Shown here piece after piece: positions 25,302-33,067 of a stretch of 64,000 nucleotides of DNA. Position numbers and translations under genes: made by a program. The notes beneath the pieces are model-generated. The model ran no database searches. It saw nothing but the letters and a program-made list of their open reading frames with translations, and was not told the DNA's origin. Positions within the stretch are counted from its first letter, which is position 1; every line of letters begins with the position of its first letter. The DNA is from Gammaproteobacteria bacterium (GTDB lineage: Bacteria; Pseudomonadota; Gammaproteobacteria; Eutrophobiales; Eutrophobiaceae), in NCBI GenBank assembly GCA_004297165.1, contig SCUJ01000008.1, forward strand, positions 124,001 to 188,000. Direction: 5' to 3'.

Positions 25302-25841
25302 TTATTCTTCCACGATCTGGAACCACTGCCCGCTGAAGAAGAACATCTCTGGATGCTGGTCTTTCCGGTCGATAAGGAACACGAGCCAGCCTTCGCTGAT
25401 GTCGTTCGGATAGATCCTGGCATCGATCAGGGCGGGCCCCGGCAGCCGCACGGCGGGCGTAGGATAGGGTTGATTCGCCGCATCGAAGATGCGGAAATGT
25501 TCCGCCTGCACCTGGTAGGGGGTTCGCGTCGTCCCGCTCCCCTCACCGGAAATCCGTACCCGCAGGAGCAGGTATTCGAAGCCCGCGACCGGCGGCACAT
25601 TGGTTGGGTCGGCCGTGTGCAACAACTCCCATGCGGGTGCGCTGCGCAGCGCCTCGATGACGGACAGGCGCGCCTGGATGATTACCGGGATCCCGTATTC
25701 CGTGGGGCCCTCTGCGTTTATCTGGAATTTTACTGCTGCCGCTTCTCCGATCGGCACGACGACGCGCGTACTCCCGGCCACGACCCCACCCGCATAAACA
25801 GTGAGGCCGATGATCAGGAGCAGCGCGTTGAACCACCTCAC
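25302..25841 (-). CDS. Exported protein of unknown function in the second UGSC operon
   Basis: 179 aa with an N-terminal signal or anchor (MRWFNALLLIIGLTVYAGGVVAG). The rest reads as a beta-rich domain (VKFQINAEGPTEYGIPVIIQARLSV, FEYLLLRVRISGEGSG, GWLVFLIDRKDQHPEMFF), broadly like DUF4352-type extracellular beta-sandwich proteins. The start overlaps the stop of the exported UGSC selenoprotein (ATGA), so the two are translationally coupled and probably both act in the periplasm. No specific function can be assigned. Confidence 0.72.
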   Translation of the reverse strand: MRWFNALLLIIGLTVYAGGVVAGSTRVVVPIGEAAAVKFQINAEGPTEYGIPVIIQARLSVIEALRSAPAWELLHTADPTNVPPVAGFEYLLLRVRISGEGSGTTRTPYQVQAEHFRIFDAANQPYPTPAVRLPGPALIDARIYPNDISEGWLVFLIDRKDQHPEMFFFSGQWFQIVEE

Positions 25842-27673
25842 CGGCCGGCGTGCGTCAGCGTGGCGCCTCGGATTTTGGCTGATCCATGGGAAGCCCAGGT
25901 ATAGATGCTCCGCCAGTAGTACCAGCTGGTGGCTGACTTATTCCCGGTACCCGCGACGACGAAGTGAATGTCCTCCGGCGCACTCAGCAAGGGCACCTTG
26001 CCGCCGGGTTTAAGTCCAGCCTCCCAGACTGGATAGTACTCCGGCCGTATATGATCGCATATCAGGCCGAGGTTATCTCGACTCATCTGCAGCCGGGTCT
26101 TGATCTTCTCGATCTCTTCCGGGCTCAGGTCTTCAAAGGGGACACTGGAGGCGTCAAAGATATGCTTGCGCAGGCTCTCCTGCGTATAGCCCTGTGCCGC
26201 GAGATCCGCGGCCGCTTCCGGCGTGATCATGTACACAAACTTGCTGAAGATCTGCGGTACATTGGCCACGCCAGGTCGATAGCCGCTGAACATCGCCGGC
26301 CGCAAACCCTTTACTCTCTCGATAATCGAATCCACGAGATCCTCTCCCCGGTTGGGTCGGATCGTCGTCATACCTTGCGGACTGACCGTCGATACCGTCA
26401 CGTAGCTGTCGTTCGGGTCATGCCCGCCATAGGCCGCGTGATACGGTTGCCAGGGATTCGTGGATTCGTAATTCTCGGCGAAGGTGTAATTGGTGAACGG
26501 CACGGCGCGTGTCATGGCCATGTCGTTGACACCCGGCCACGTGTGTCCCAGGTTGATGCGGGAGAGCATGATCGCGCGGCCGATGGCATTGTTGGCGCGG
26601 TTGCCGTAGGTCCACAGGCGGTCGGCCGCATTCAGGCCGAGCTCCGCGCCCAGCGGACCGCTCACCCAGATCGCAAGTTCGAAACCACCCATCGAGGCGG
26701 CCGGGTGCAAGGCGTCATATTCGGGATCCAACAATGCCTCCAGGGCCGCGATGATCACCGGCAGATGGCGCGGACTCGCCCCGGCCATGACCGCGTTGAT
26801 GGCGATCTTCTCGATAGTGACGATACCGGACTTGGGCTTCAACTTGCCGAGCACCTCATCGGGATCCCGGCTGGTGCCAGTCAACATCAGGTCCACCGCT
26901 TCGCGGGTCGGTGGCAGGATCGCCAGCCCGTCGCTCCAGTGATTATCGTTGAAGACCGTCTGCAGTTGCTCCAGCGCCTCGGCTTCGGTGACGCCGGAGA
27001 CGGTGACCGGCCGGTGAAACAGATCCTGCATCCCCGTGGGCTTTGGAGATTTTTCCTCTTCGGTCAACGGCTCCGTGAGCGCCGTGATCATCTTGTCGAC
27101 GTGTGAGGTGGCTATGGAGTTTGCTTGTTCCCGTGGAATGCCGGCAAAGTACCCTTGGAGGATGACCTGCCGTTGCGTCGGGACGAGATTATCCTGCGCC
27201 CCCGAGCGGCCATTCTTTTCGAATATATCGGCAAGTATGAATACGGTCGGTACGCCCAGTCGTTCGAGTCTTGCGGTCCCGGCAGAACCCTGCCAGGTAC
27301 ACGACCCTCAATCCCCCAGACCGTACACGACGGCGTTGACCTCTCCGGCAATCTGTTTCGCCAGTTGATCACCGACGTCGAAGGCGCCGCCATAGCGTTT
27401 GATGGTGGCGGTGGGATATTTTTCCTTGATATTGGCTTCCACCATGTCCAGGAATTGGGTAACACCACCCTTGCCGTTGCTGTACAAACCAATGGTCTTG
27501 CCCACCAGTTCCGGCACACGGGGCGAAATACCATAAACCTCGTCCAGTTCGATTTCGCCTCTGGGGTTAAGCACCTCGATGGCGACTGCCGCCACCGCGG
27601 GGTGATTCATGCCCAGCAGGGAAAGGGTGAGACCCGCCAATAGTGCATAAGCAGCAAACCTAGGGTTTATCAT
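25838..27673 (-). CDS. UGSC family selenoprotein, exported; in-frame UGA at 27308-27310 read as Sec
   Basis: 611 aa if UGA codon 122 is decoded as Sec. Signal peptide (MINPRFAAYALLAGLTLSLL..., cleavage near AVAAV), so periplasmic or secreted. The first 121 codons form the UGSC alpha/beta domain (GKTIGLYSNGKGG, AVVYGLGD) and end exactly at the UGA. The frame then continues with GSCT and no stop for 489 codons, giving GD-Sec122-GSC125-T as in the paralogue. The downstream half shares EKIAINAVMAGASPRHLPVI and NAIGRAIMLSRINLG with the first UGSC protein. A GGAGG site 5 bases before the ATG decides the start. tRNA-Sec lies 133 bases upstream on the same strand; the hypothetical gene at 25302 is coupled downstream. 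Activity unknown. Confidence 0.93.
27278..27297 (-). promoter_or_regulatory. Bacterial SECIS hairpin of the second UGSC gene
   Basis: Ten bases after the UGA, CCTGGCAG pairs with CTGCCGGG over 8 bp (one G-U) around a GGTT loop. A G at the loop's start and its distance from UGA (19-20 bases) fit the bacterial SECIS consensus bound by SelB. Confidence 0.85.
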
Positions 27674-27806
27674 TCCAGCCTCCGATTGAAACGTTGTCGA
27701 TTATCAGCCGACCACAGATTAGCATGACCGGCCCCAAATTCATCTCAATAGACTACAACGGTAAATATATGACAACCAGACATGGGTGGCTATCCTGAGG
27801 GAAGAT

Positions 27807-27898
27807 TGGCGGAGGTGGATGAGAATCGAACTCACCAGACACCGAAGCGTCTCGCTGGTTTTGAAGACCAGGAAGGTCACCAGACCTCGAACACCTCC
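27807..27898 (-). tRNA. selC: tRNA-Sec (anticodon UCA)
   Basis: 92 bases including an encoded CCA. Anticodon stem CTGGT/ACCAG encloses loop CTTCAAA with anticodon TCA. The D stem has 6 bp (GAGGTC/GACCTT) with a 4-base loop, and a long variable arm (AGACGC, TTCG loop, GTGTCT), all diagnostic of tRNA-Sec. The T loop is TTCGATT. The acceptor pairs GGAGGTG with CACCTCC; the eighth position is T opposite C if counted as 8+5, or the T stem can be drawn with 6 bp (7+6), still totalling 13. Located upstream of the second UGSC gene. Confidence 0.95.
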
Positions 27899-28048
27899 GT
27901 GGGTCATGTGTAACTTTACGGCGCGTTATATTACAACAAACATTGCAAATATACTCTGGGGGATGGCTGGCGGTTCAGGTAGTTTTAGACAACGGCCAGG
28001 TATGGCGATTAAACTTGACGGGGTAATCACTTCAGTGCGAGCCACCTC

Positions 28049-28456
28049 ATGAATCGTCCGTTCTCATGGTTGCTGTTATCCGTTCTACTCTGGAGTGCGG
28101 GCCTAGCCCATGCTCATCATTCCTTCGCCGTTCATTTCGTGCCCGACAAGATCATCGCCATTTCCGGTGTGGTCACGGAATTCCGCTTCGTCAATCCCCA
28201 TGGCCTGGTCTACCTGACAGTAAAAACTGCCAGTGGGGAGGAGCAACGGTGGCGGGCGGAAACCAATTCGCCGAACGTGCTGCGCCGCCGCGGCTGGAGT
28301 AAAACCGTCATCAAGGCCGGCGACAGCATCACCATCGAAGGCTATCCCACCCGCGACGGGACCCACGCCCTGCGCATACATCGCGTCATCTTTGCGGATG
28401 GCCGGGAGCTGCCTGGACAAGGACGCGTCCTGGAAGACTCGCCAGGATTGGATTAA
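28049..28456 (+). CDS. Small exported DUF6152-like protein
   Basis: 135 aa. Signal peptide ending at AHAHH, then HHSFAVHFVPDKIIAISGVVTEFRFVNPHGLVYLTV, GEEQRWRAETNSPNVLRRRGWSK and DSITIEGYPTRDGTHALRI. This pattern matches a family of small periplasmic beta-barrel (OB-like) proteins annotated as DUF6152, of unknown role. Separated by 2 bases from the next exported gene; the two are probably cotranscribed. Confidence 0.8.
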   Translation: MNRPFSWLLLSVLLWSAGLAHAHHSFAVHFVPDKIIAISGVVTEFRFVNPHGLVYLTVKTASGEEQRWRAETNSPNVLRRRGWSKTVIKAGDSITIEGYPTRDGTHALRIHRVIFADGRELPGQGRVLEDSPGLD

Positions 28457-28458
28457 AT

Positions 28459-29196
28459 ATGAATGCATTCGTTGCGCCAGGATTATGGCTGTTGCTGCTG
28501 TCTCTATCGACGCCATTACCGGCGGCTGATTCCGGCACAATGCCTGATTTCTCCGGGTTCTGGACAGTGCGCTTCGAACGAACGCCATCCGGCCAGGCGA
28601 TGATCGAGCGCCTGCCCCGGGACGCGGTGCTGATCAACGATTCCGGTGCGGGTGAACTGGGGAAAGACGATTTCGCCGGATTGAAATTAAGCGAACGGTC
28701 GCAGGAGGAGGTCCGGAATTACGATTACAAGAGCGAGTTGAAACGCGAGAATACCTGCGTCGATCCCTCCGTCGTGTATTACATGCAGTCGCCGTTCCCG
28801 ATGGAGATCTACCACGGCACGGAAATGATCGTCTTCAAGATGGAATACTTCGATATGGTCCGTATCATCTTCCTGGATGGACGCGGCCATCCGCCCGCGG
28901 CAGCCCCGCATACCAAATCCGGACATTCCATCGGCCGCTGGGAGGGCGATGCCCTGGTGGTCGATACGACGCACATCGCCGCCGGCACGATCATGAACAA
29001 CGGGCTGACCCACAGCGACAACATCCACATGGTCGAACATTTCAAACTAAGCCCGGATGGCAAGACCTTGTGGGCGACCCAGGTTTACGATGACCCGGAG
29101 GTCTTTACCGGACTGGCGGCGAGGTATATGGCCTGGCGACTGGTCCCCGGCGAGTACATCTATCCTTACGAATGCGATCCGAGTTATGGTGAGTAA
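28459..29196 (+). CDS. Exported protein of unknown function, partner of the DUF6152-like gene
   Basis: 245 aa with a signal peptide (cleavage near LPAAD). The mature part has a conserved-looking core: MPDFSGFWTVRFERTP, CVDPSVVYYMQSPFPMEIYHG, GHSIGRWEGDALVVDTTHIAAGT, HMVEHFKLSPDGKTLWATQVYDDPEVFT. This composition recurs in secreted proteins found beside DUF6152-like genes in marine proteobacteria; the function is not known. Starts 2 bases after the previous stop. Confidence 0.78.
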   Translation: MNAFVAPGLWLLLLSLSTPLPAADSGTMPDFSGFWTVRFERTPSGQAMIERLPRDAVLINDSGAGELGKDDFAGLKLSERSQEEVRNYDYKSELKRENTCVDPSVVYYMQSPFPMEIYHGTEMIVFKMEYFDMVRIIFLDGRGHPPAAAPHTKSGHSIGRWEGDALVVDTTHIAAGTIMNNGLTHSDNIHMVEHFKLSPDGKTLWATQVYDDPEVFTGLAARYMAWRLVPGEYIYPYECDPSYGE

Positions 29197-29216
29197 GCCT
29201 GCGGCCTTGACAGGGA

Positions 29217-30599
29217 TTAACTCACCTCTGCCGACTCGGGTACCGCAGATACGCTGTCCGGCAACGATACCCCCGCACGGCGCAGGTGCGTCTGCAAGGC
29301 CGGGATATCGACCTTGCGCACGCTGACGCCCGCGTCGATGGCGAGCGCGGCGGCGGCCCCGGCGGCCTCGCCCATCGCCACACAATGGGGGATAAGGTTG
29401 GTCAGGTTGTTGGCGGGGGCGTCCGAGGAGTAACAGCGTCCGGCGACCAGCAACCCCTCGATCTTTTGCGGCACGAGGGAACGGTAGGGGATGTGGATCA
29501 GCGGCTTCTCCTCGAGTTGCAGGGATGGAAACCAGGTGATGGTATCGGGATGGGTCTTGCCCGCGCCGACATCCTTCAGGGTCACCTGATATTCCCCGGT
29601 GAGCCGCCGACTGCCGCGCGTGCCGAGCTGCGAGGCGGTATCGAGGATGAAGCAATCCTCGAAGCCGGGGATCTCCGCGGCGAGGATACGGCGCATCTCG
29701 CGCATCACCTTGCGCACGTTCACCTCCGTCCAGGTGAGGTCATCGACATTGAGGCAGCTCCGGCCCGGCACCCAGTTGTTCACCCACATGACATCGTTGC
29801 GGTTGGTGGGGAAGGGCAGCAGGCGGAAATTGCCGAGGGCGTGGATCCGGGTGGTCACGTCCTTCCATTGTTCGGGATGGGCGCCGCGGAATTCACAGAA
29901 TTTTTTGAAATCCACATTACCGAGCCGGAAGACCACGGCCAGCATGGCGCTGCGCGATTCGCCGTCCACCCCGCCGTCGAATCCCGCCCCGGCGGTGGCC
30001 ATGATGTCGCCGTCGCCGGTGGCGTCGATCACCACCTTGCCCATGATGGCCTGACGGCCCTGCTTGCTCTCGAAGATGACGCCCTTCACCGTGACGCCTT
30101 CCGTGACGGCGCGGCAGCCCCAGGTATGGAGATAGAGTTTGAGCCCTGACTCCTCCACCATGTCGTTCAGGACGCACTTTAATAATTCCGGATCCAGGTA
30201 GACGCTCTGGCGGATGCGGTCATTAACGACGCAGGAGAAGTAATCCTTCCATTTTTCGATGAGGGCGCGGTCCCGCGAACCGAGATCCTTGCGGTCCGGA
30301 TGAATGGCGCCGCCGAGGACATCGAGGCGATCGATCCATTCCTGGCTGATCCCCATGATCTGCTGCTTGCCATCGTCCCCGCTCATGTGCGGGATCAGGA
30401 TCACGAGGCCGCCGGTGGCCATGCCGCCGAGGTGCCCGTAGCGCTCGATGAGCACGGTATCCGCTCCCGCGCGGGCCGCGGCGACCGCCGCGCCGATCCC
30501 GGCAGGTCCTCCGCCGACCACGACGACATCCGCGCTGCGGATGATATCGATTTCCCGTGCTTGTTCCGAGATTCTGTTTACTGTTGAAATCTGCGTCAT
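29217..30599 (-). CDS. FAD-dependent oxidoreductase
   Basis: 460 aa. FAD_oxidored-type protein with the dinucleotide motif VVVGGGPAGIGAAVAAARAG near residues 26-45, then ERYGHLGGMATGGLV. A second FAD motif, VIDATGDGDIMATAGAGF, lies in the middle and GRCYSSDAPANNLTNLIPHC near the end. No signal peptide. Substrate unknown; homologues oxidise or dehydrate various organic acids. Monocistronic; faces the MFS carrier across 229 bases. Confidence 0.87.
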   Translation of the reverse strand: MTQISTVNRISEQAREIDIIRSADVVVVGGGPAGIGAAVAAARAGADTVLIERYGHLGGMATGGLVILIPHMSGDDGKQQIMGISQEWIDRLDVLGGAIHPDRKDLGSRDRALIEKWKDYFSCVVNDRIRQSVYLDPELLKCVLNDMVEESGLKLYLHTWGCRAVTEGVTVKGVIFESKQGRQAIMGKVVIDATGDGDIMATAGAGFDGGVDGESRSAMLAVVFRLGNVDFKKFCEFRGAHPEQWKDVTTRIHALGNFRLLPFPTNRNDVMWVNNWVPGRSCLNVDDLTWTEVNVRKVMREMRRILAAEIPGFEDCFILDTASQLGTRGSRRLTGEYQVTLKDVGAGKTHPDTITWFPSLQLEEKPLIHIPYRSLVPQKIEGLLVAGRCYSSDAPANNLTNLIPHCVAMGEAAGAAAALAIDAGVSVRKVDIPALQTHLRRAGVSLPDSVSAVPESAEVS

Positions 30600-30828
30600 G
30601 TCTTGTCCCCCGATGGCTGTCCGGCGTGTTTACAGTTGTTGTTTGAGTTTATTTGAAAACAAAGTTCGCCCTGAATGATAATGCGAGCCTGGGGTTGAGA
30701 TCCATGCCAAAATTTCTCCGGATTCCACGGAGGCGTTGGGGCAAGGGAACGGGTAGAATGGAAATCGAACGCAGCGACAGGCGGCGCACAAGAATAATAA
30801 CGATGTATCACCAGATCCTGGGGGAGCA

Positions 30829-32133
30829 ATGAATAAAGGCCAGCAACCGGCAACCTTGGTCGGCGGGGCGATTACCACGCGGCGCGCCCATTACACCCTC
30901 GGTCTGCTCACCGTGATCTACACGTTGAACTACTTCGATCGCAACATCTTCAGCATCGTCCTGGAGTCGATCAAGAATGACCTGCAACTGACCGACACCC
31001 AGCTCGGGCTGGTCGGAGGTCTCGCCTTCGTCATGTTCTATTCCATCATGGGCGTCCCCATCGCCTGGCTCGCGGATCGTTACAGCCGGCGGAACATTAT
31101 CGCCATCGGGCTGGCCTTCTGGAGCGTGATGACCACGGCCACGGGTCTCGCGGCGAATCTCTGGCAACTGGTGGTGACCCGTTTTCTCATGGGCGCGGGA
31201 GAGGCGGCGGGGGTCTCGCCCGCCAATTCGATGCTCTCGGATCTGTTCGACGATCTCCGCCGCCCGCTCGCGGTCTCCGTCATGACCAGCGGCTCGACCC
31301 TAGGCATGGTCCTCGCCTACCTGATCGGCGGCTGGGTCGACGAGGGCTTCGGCTGGCGCGCGGTGTTTTTTATCGGCGGGCTCCCCGGCCTGTTCGTCGC
31401 CCTGGTGTTTTATCTCTGCGTGCGGGAACCCCGGCGCGGGGCCTTCGAACATCAACACACCCCGAAGGAGGTCAGCCCGTTAAGGGAGACATTGCTGTTC
31501 CTTGCCCGTTCGCGCACTTATGTCATTGTCTTGATCGGCGGGAGCATGATGGCGGTGCATATCTACGCCACCATGACCTGGGCCCCCGCCTTCATGATCC
31601 GCGTGCATGAACTCTCCCCTGGGCTCATGGGAACATACATGGCTCTCGCCCGCGGGCCCACGGGGCTGCTGGGGATCATCCTCGGCGGCTGGATGGTGAC
31701 CAGACTGAGCAAGAAGGATGCACGCTGGCGGGTCCGGCTCCCTGCGCTGGTGTGCGTTTTCGCCGCGCCGCTGGAGATCCTGTTCCTGTTCGCGGATAAC
31801 CTCTGGATTGCGCTCGCGAGTCTCTCTGCGGCCTCCCTGTTCTCGTCCATGTACACCGGCCCGATCTTCGCGCTGCTGCTTGGCATCGCCAGGGTCCGCA
31901 TGCGGGCGATGTCGACCGCGATCTTTGTGGTGTGCGGGAGCTTCATTGGCCAATGCATCGGCCCGCTCGGCGTCGGTTACATGAACGATCTGATGCAGGC
32001 CCGCTTCGGCGCGGAGGCCATCCGCTATTCCCTGCTCTCAGGGCCGATATTCACCTTGCTTGCGGGACTGACGATCTGGACCGCCGCCCGCAGCCTGGCC
32101 GCAGATTCCCGCCGGGCGGTGGAGGCTGGGTAG
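30829..32133 (+). CDS. MFS transporter, spinster-like
   Basis: 434 aa, about 12 membrane helices. Signatures: TLNYFDRNIFSIVLESIKNDL in the first helix, GVPIAWLADRYSRRNII in loop 2-3, and RFLMGAGEAAGVSPANSML, typical of spinster-type major facilitator carriers that move organic anions or lipids. GGGGGAGC site directly before the ATG. Divergent from the FAD oxidoreductase, so it may supply that enzyme's substrate (inference). Confidence 0.88.
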   Translation: MNKGQQPATLVGGAITTRRAHYTLGLLTVIYTLNYFDRNIFSIVLESIKNDLQLTDTQLGLVGGLAFVMFYSIMGVPIAWLADRYSRRNIIAIGLAFWSVMTTATGLAANLWQLVVTRFLMGAGEAAGVSPANSMLSDLFDDLRRPLAVSVMTSGSTLGMVLAYLIGGWVDEGFGWRAVFFIGGLPGLFVALVFYLCVREPRRGAFEHQHTPKEVSPLRETLLFLARSRTYVIVLIGGSMMAVHIYATMTWAPAFMIRVHELSPGLMGTYMALARGPTGLLGIILGGWMVTRLSKKDARWRVRLPALVCVFAAPLEILFLFADNLWIALASLSAASLFSSMYTGPIFALLLGIARVRMRAMSTAIFVVCGSFIGQCIGPLGVGYMNDLMQARFGAEAIRYSLLSGPIFTLLAGLTIWTAARSLAADSRRAVEAG

Positions 32134-32163
32134 GAACACGTGATAATGAGGTATCCCCGAAGC

Positions 32164-32802
32164 CTACCAACGTGACGGCTTGTGGATCTTCGTTCCAGGA
32201 ATGGGATCGGGGAGTTGGCTTGATTTCAGCATCCAGGTGCGAATGGGTTTCACGAAATCCGCGTGCTGCCTGAGTTGGATCGAGGTCTTGCGTTGTGGCG
32301 CCCCTGGGGTGACCAGCCCGATGAGTTTGTGATTCTGCGCTTTCACCAAACGCAAGGATTCCGCCAGATCCGAGTCATTGGAAACGACCACAGCACAGTC
32401 GTAAGCATCCCGCCAAGCGTCATTAAGAACGTGCAAGGCCAGGTTCACGTCGGAACCTTTCTCCTCGTTCTTCCACACCTCGACACTGAGCGGCGGCGGA
32501 TTGGCGTGTTCCATGGAAACGCGGTGACGCAGGAAATGCCCGTAGTACAGTTCCACCAGGGGGCAATGGGTTCGCAGGGCGCGTAGATAAGCATCCTGCC
32601 TATCCTGCACGGAAGGATCGTTAGCCGAGGATTGGATGCGGGCCGTGAAGTATTTGATCTTTACCAGCTTGTTTCGCGAACCCAGAACTTTTCGGAATAG
32701 CGCCACGGGATCGATCCATTTCCATGCCGTGGTCCGGACTTCGCCGTAGTAGAAATTGAAACCGTCAACATAGACGATAGTGCGGTATTGGTCCTTGTGC
32801 AT
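32164..32802 (-). CDS. NYN domain protein (PIN-like nuclease fold)
   Basis: 212 aa. LabA/DUF88-type NYN domain: TIVYVDGFNFYYG with Asp13 and Asn16, KGSDVNLALHVLNDAWRDAYD, and VVVSNDSDLAESLRLV provide the acidic metal site of a PIN-like RNase. Family members are thought to process RNA. Monocistronic on the minus strand with a strong promoter (32886-32915) and a structured leader of about 75 bases. Confidence 0.88.
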   Translation of the reverse strand: MHKDQYRTIVYVDGFNFYYGEVRTTAWKWIDPVALFRKVLGSRNKLVKIKYFTARIQSSANDPSVQDRQDAYLRALRTHCPLVELYYGHFLRHRVSMEHANPPPLSVEVWKNEEKGSDVNLALHVLNDAWRDAYDCAVVVSNDSDLAESLRLVKAQNHKLIGLVTPGAPQRKTSIQLRQHADFVKPIRTWMLKSSQLPDPIPGTKIHKPSRW

Positions 32803-32828
32803 ATCTTTTCCATCCCTTGAAAAAGCTA

Positions 32829-32872
32829 GGGCCTCCGGAGAGGCCCCGCGCCCGGCAGCAAAACCACCGGGG
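32829..32872 (-). other. Structured leader of the NYN gene: two hairpins
   Basis: GGGCCTC (32829-32835) pairs with GAGGCCC (32840-32846) around CGGA, followed on the minus strand by TAGC and five T residues, a terminator-like shape. A second stem (CCCGG 32851-32855 with CCGGG 32867-32871) precedes it. Both lie between promoter and start codon. Could be an attenuator, an RNase target or a small RNA. Confidence 0.55.
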
Positions 32873-32885
32873 TAGTAGTGAATGA

Positions 32886-32915
32886 ATCATAGCAAACTAT
32901 GACATACAGAGCCAA
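32886..32915 (-). promoter_or_regulatory. Extended -10 promoter for the NYN gene
   Basis: On the minus strand TTGGCT (32915-32910), 18-base spacer, then TATGAT (32891-32886) with an upstream TGC giving an extended -10. Predicted transcription start near 32879, about 75 bases before the ATG. The remainder of the 32803-33067 interval holds the leader hairpins and no gene. Confidence 0.55.
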
Positions 32916-33067
32916 GATTCGCGGGAGAATAACTAAGAAAACATCGCCGACTCGCCGCCATAATCCCTGGTTGACGGGGCAGCGATTGTAAATTCAGCCT
33001 CACTCGGGTTTAATCTGGCTGTAAAACTGCGCGATGGCGACGCCACGCAATTTGAAATAAAGGGGGA

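Noticed and set aside
25091-25336. Functional small gene with SelA-like C-terminus
   Set aside because: No start codon with a ribosome site in context, no catalytic region, and near-identity to selA's end show it is a duplicated fragment.
25838-27091. Separate gene starting at the ATG 27091
   Set aside because: The upstream 72 codons after the UGA are open, homologous to the other UGSC protein and follow a SECIS hairpin, so this is the C-terminal part of one selenoprotein.
27786-28052. Plus-strand frame of 88 codons
   Set aside because: It is antisense to tRNA-Sec and has no similarity or ribosome site.
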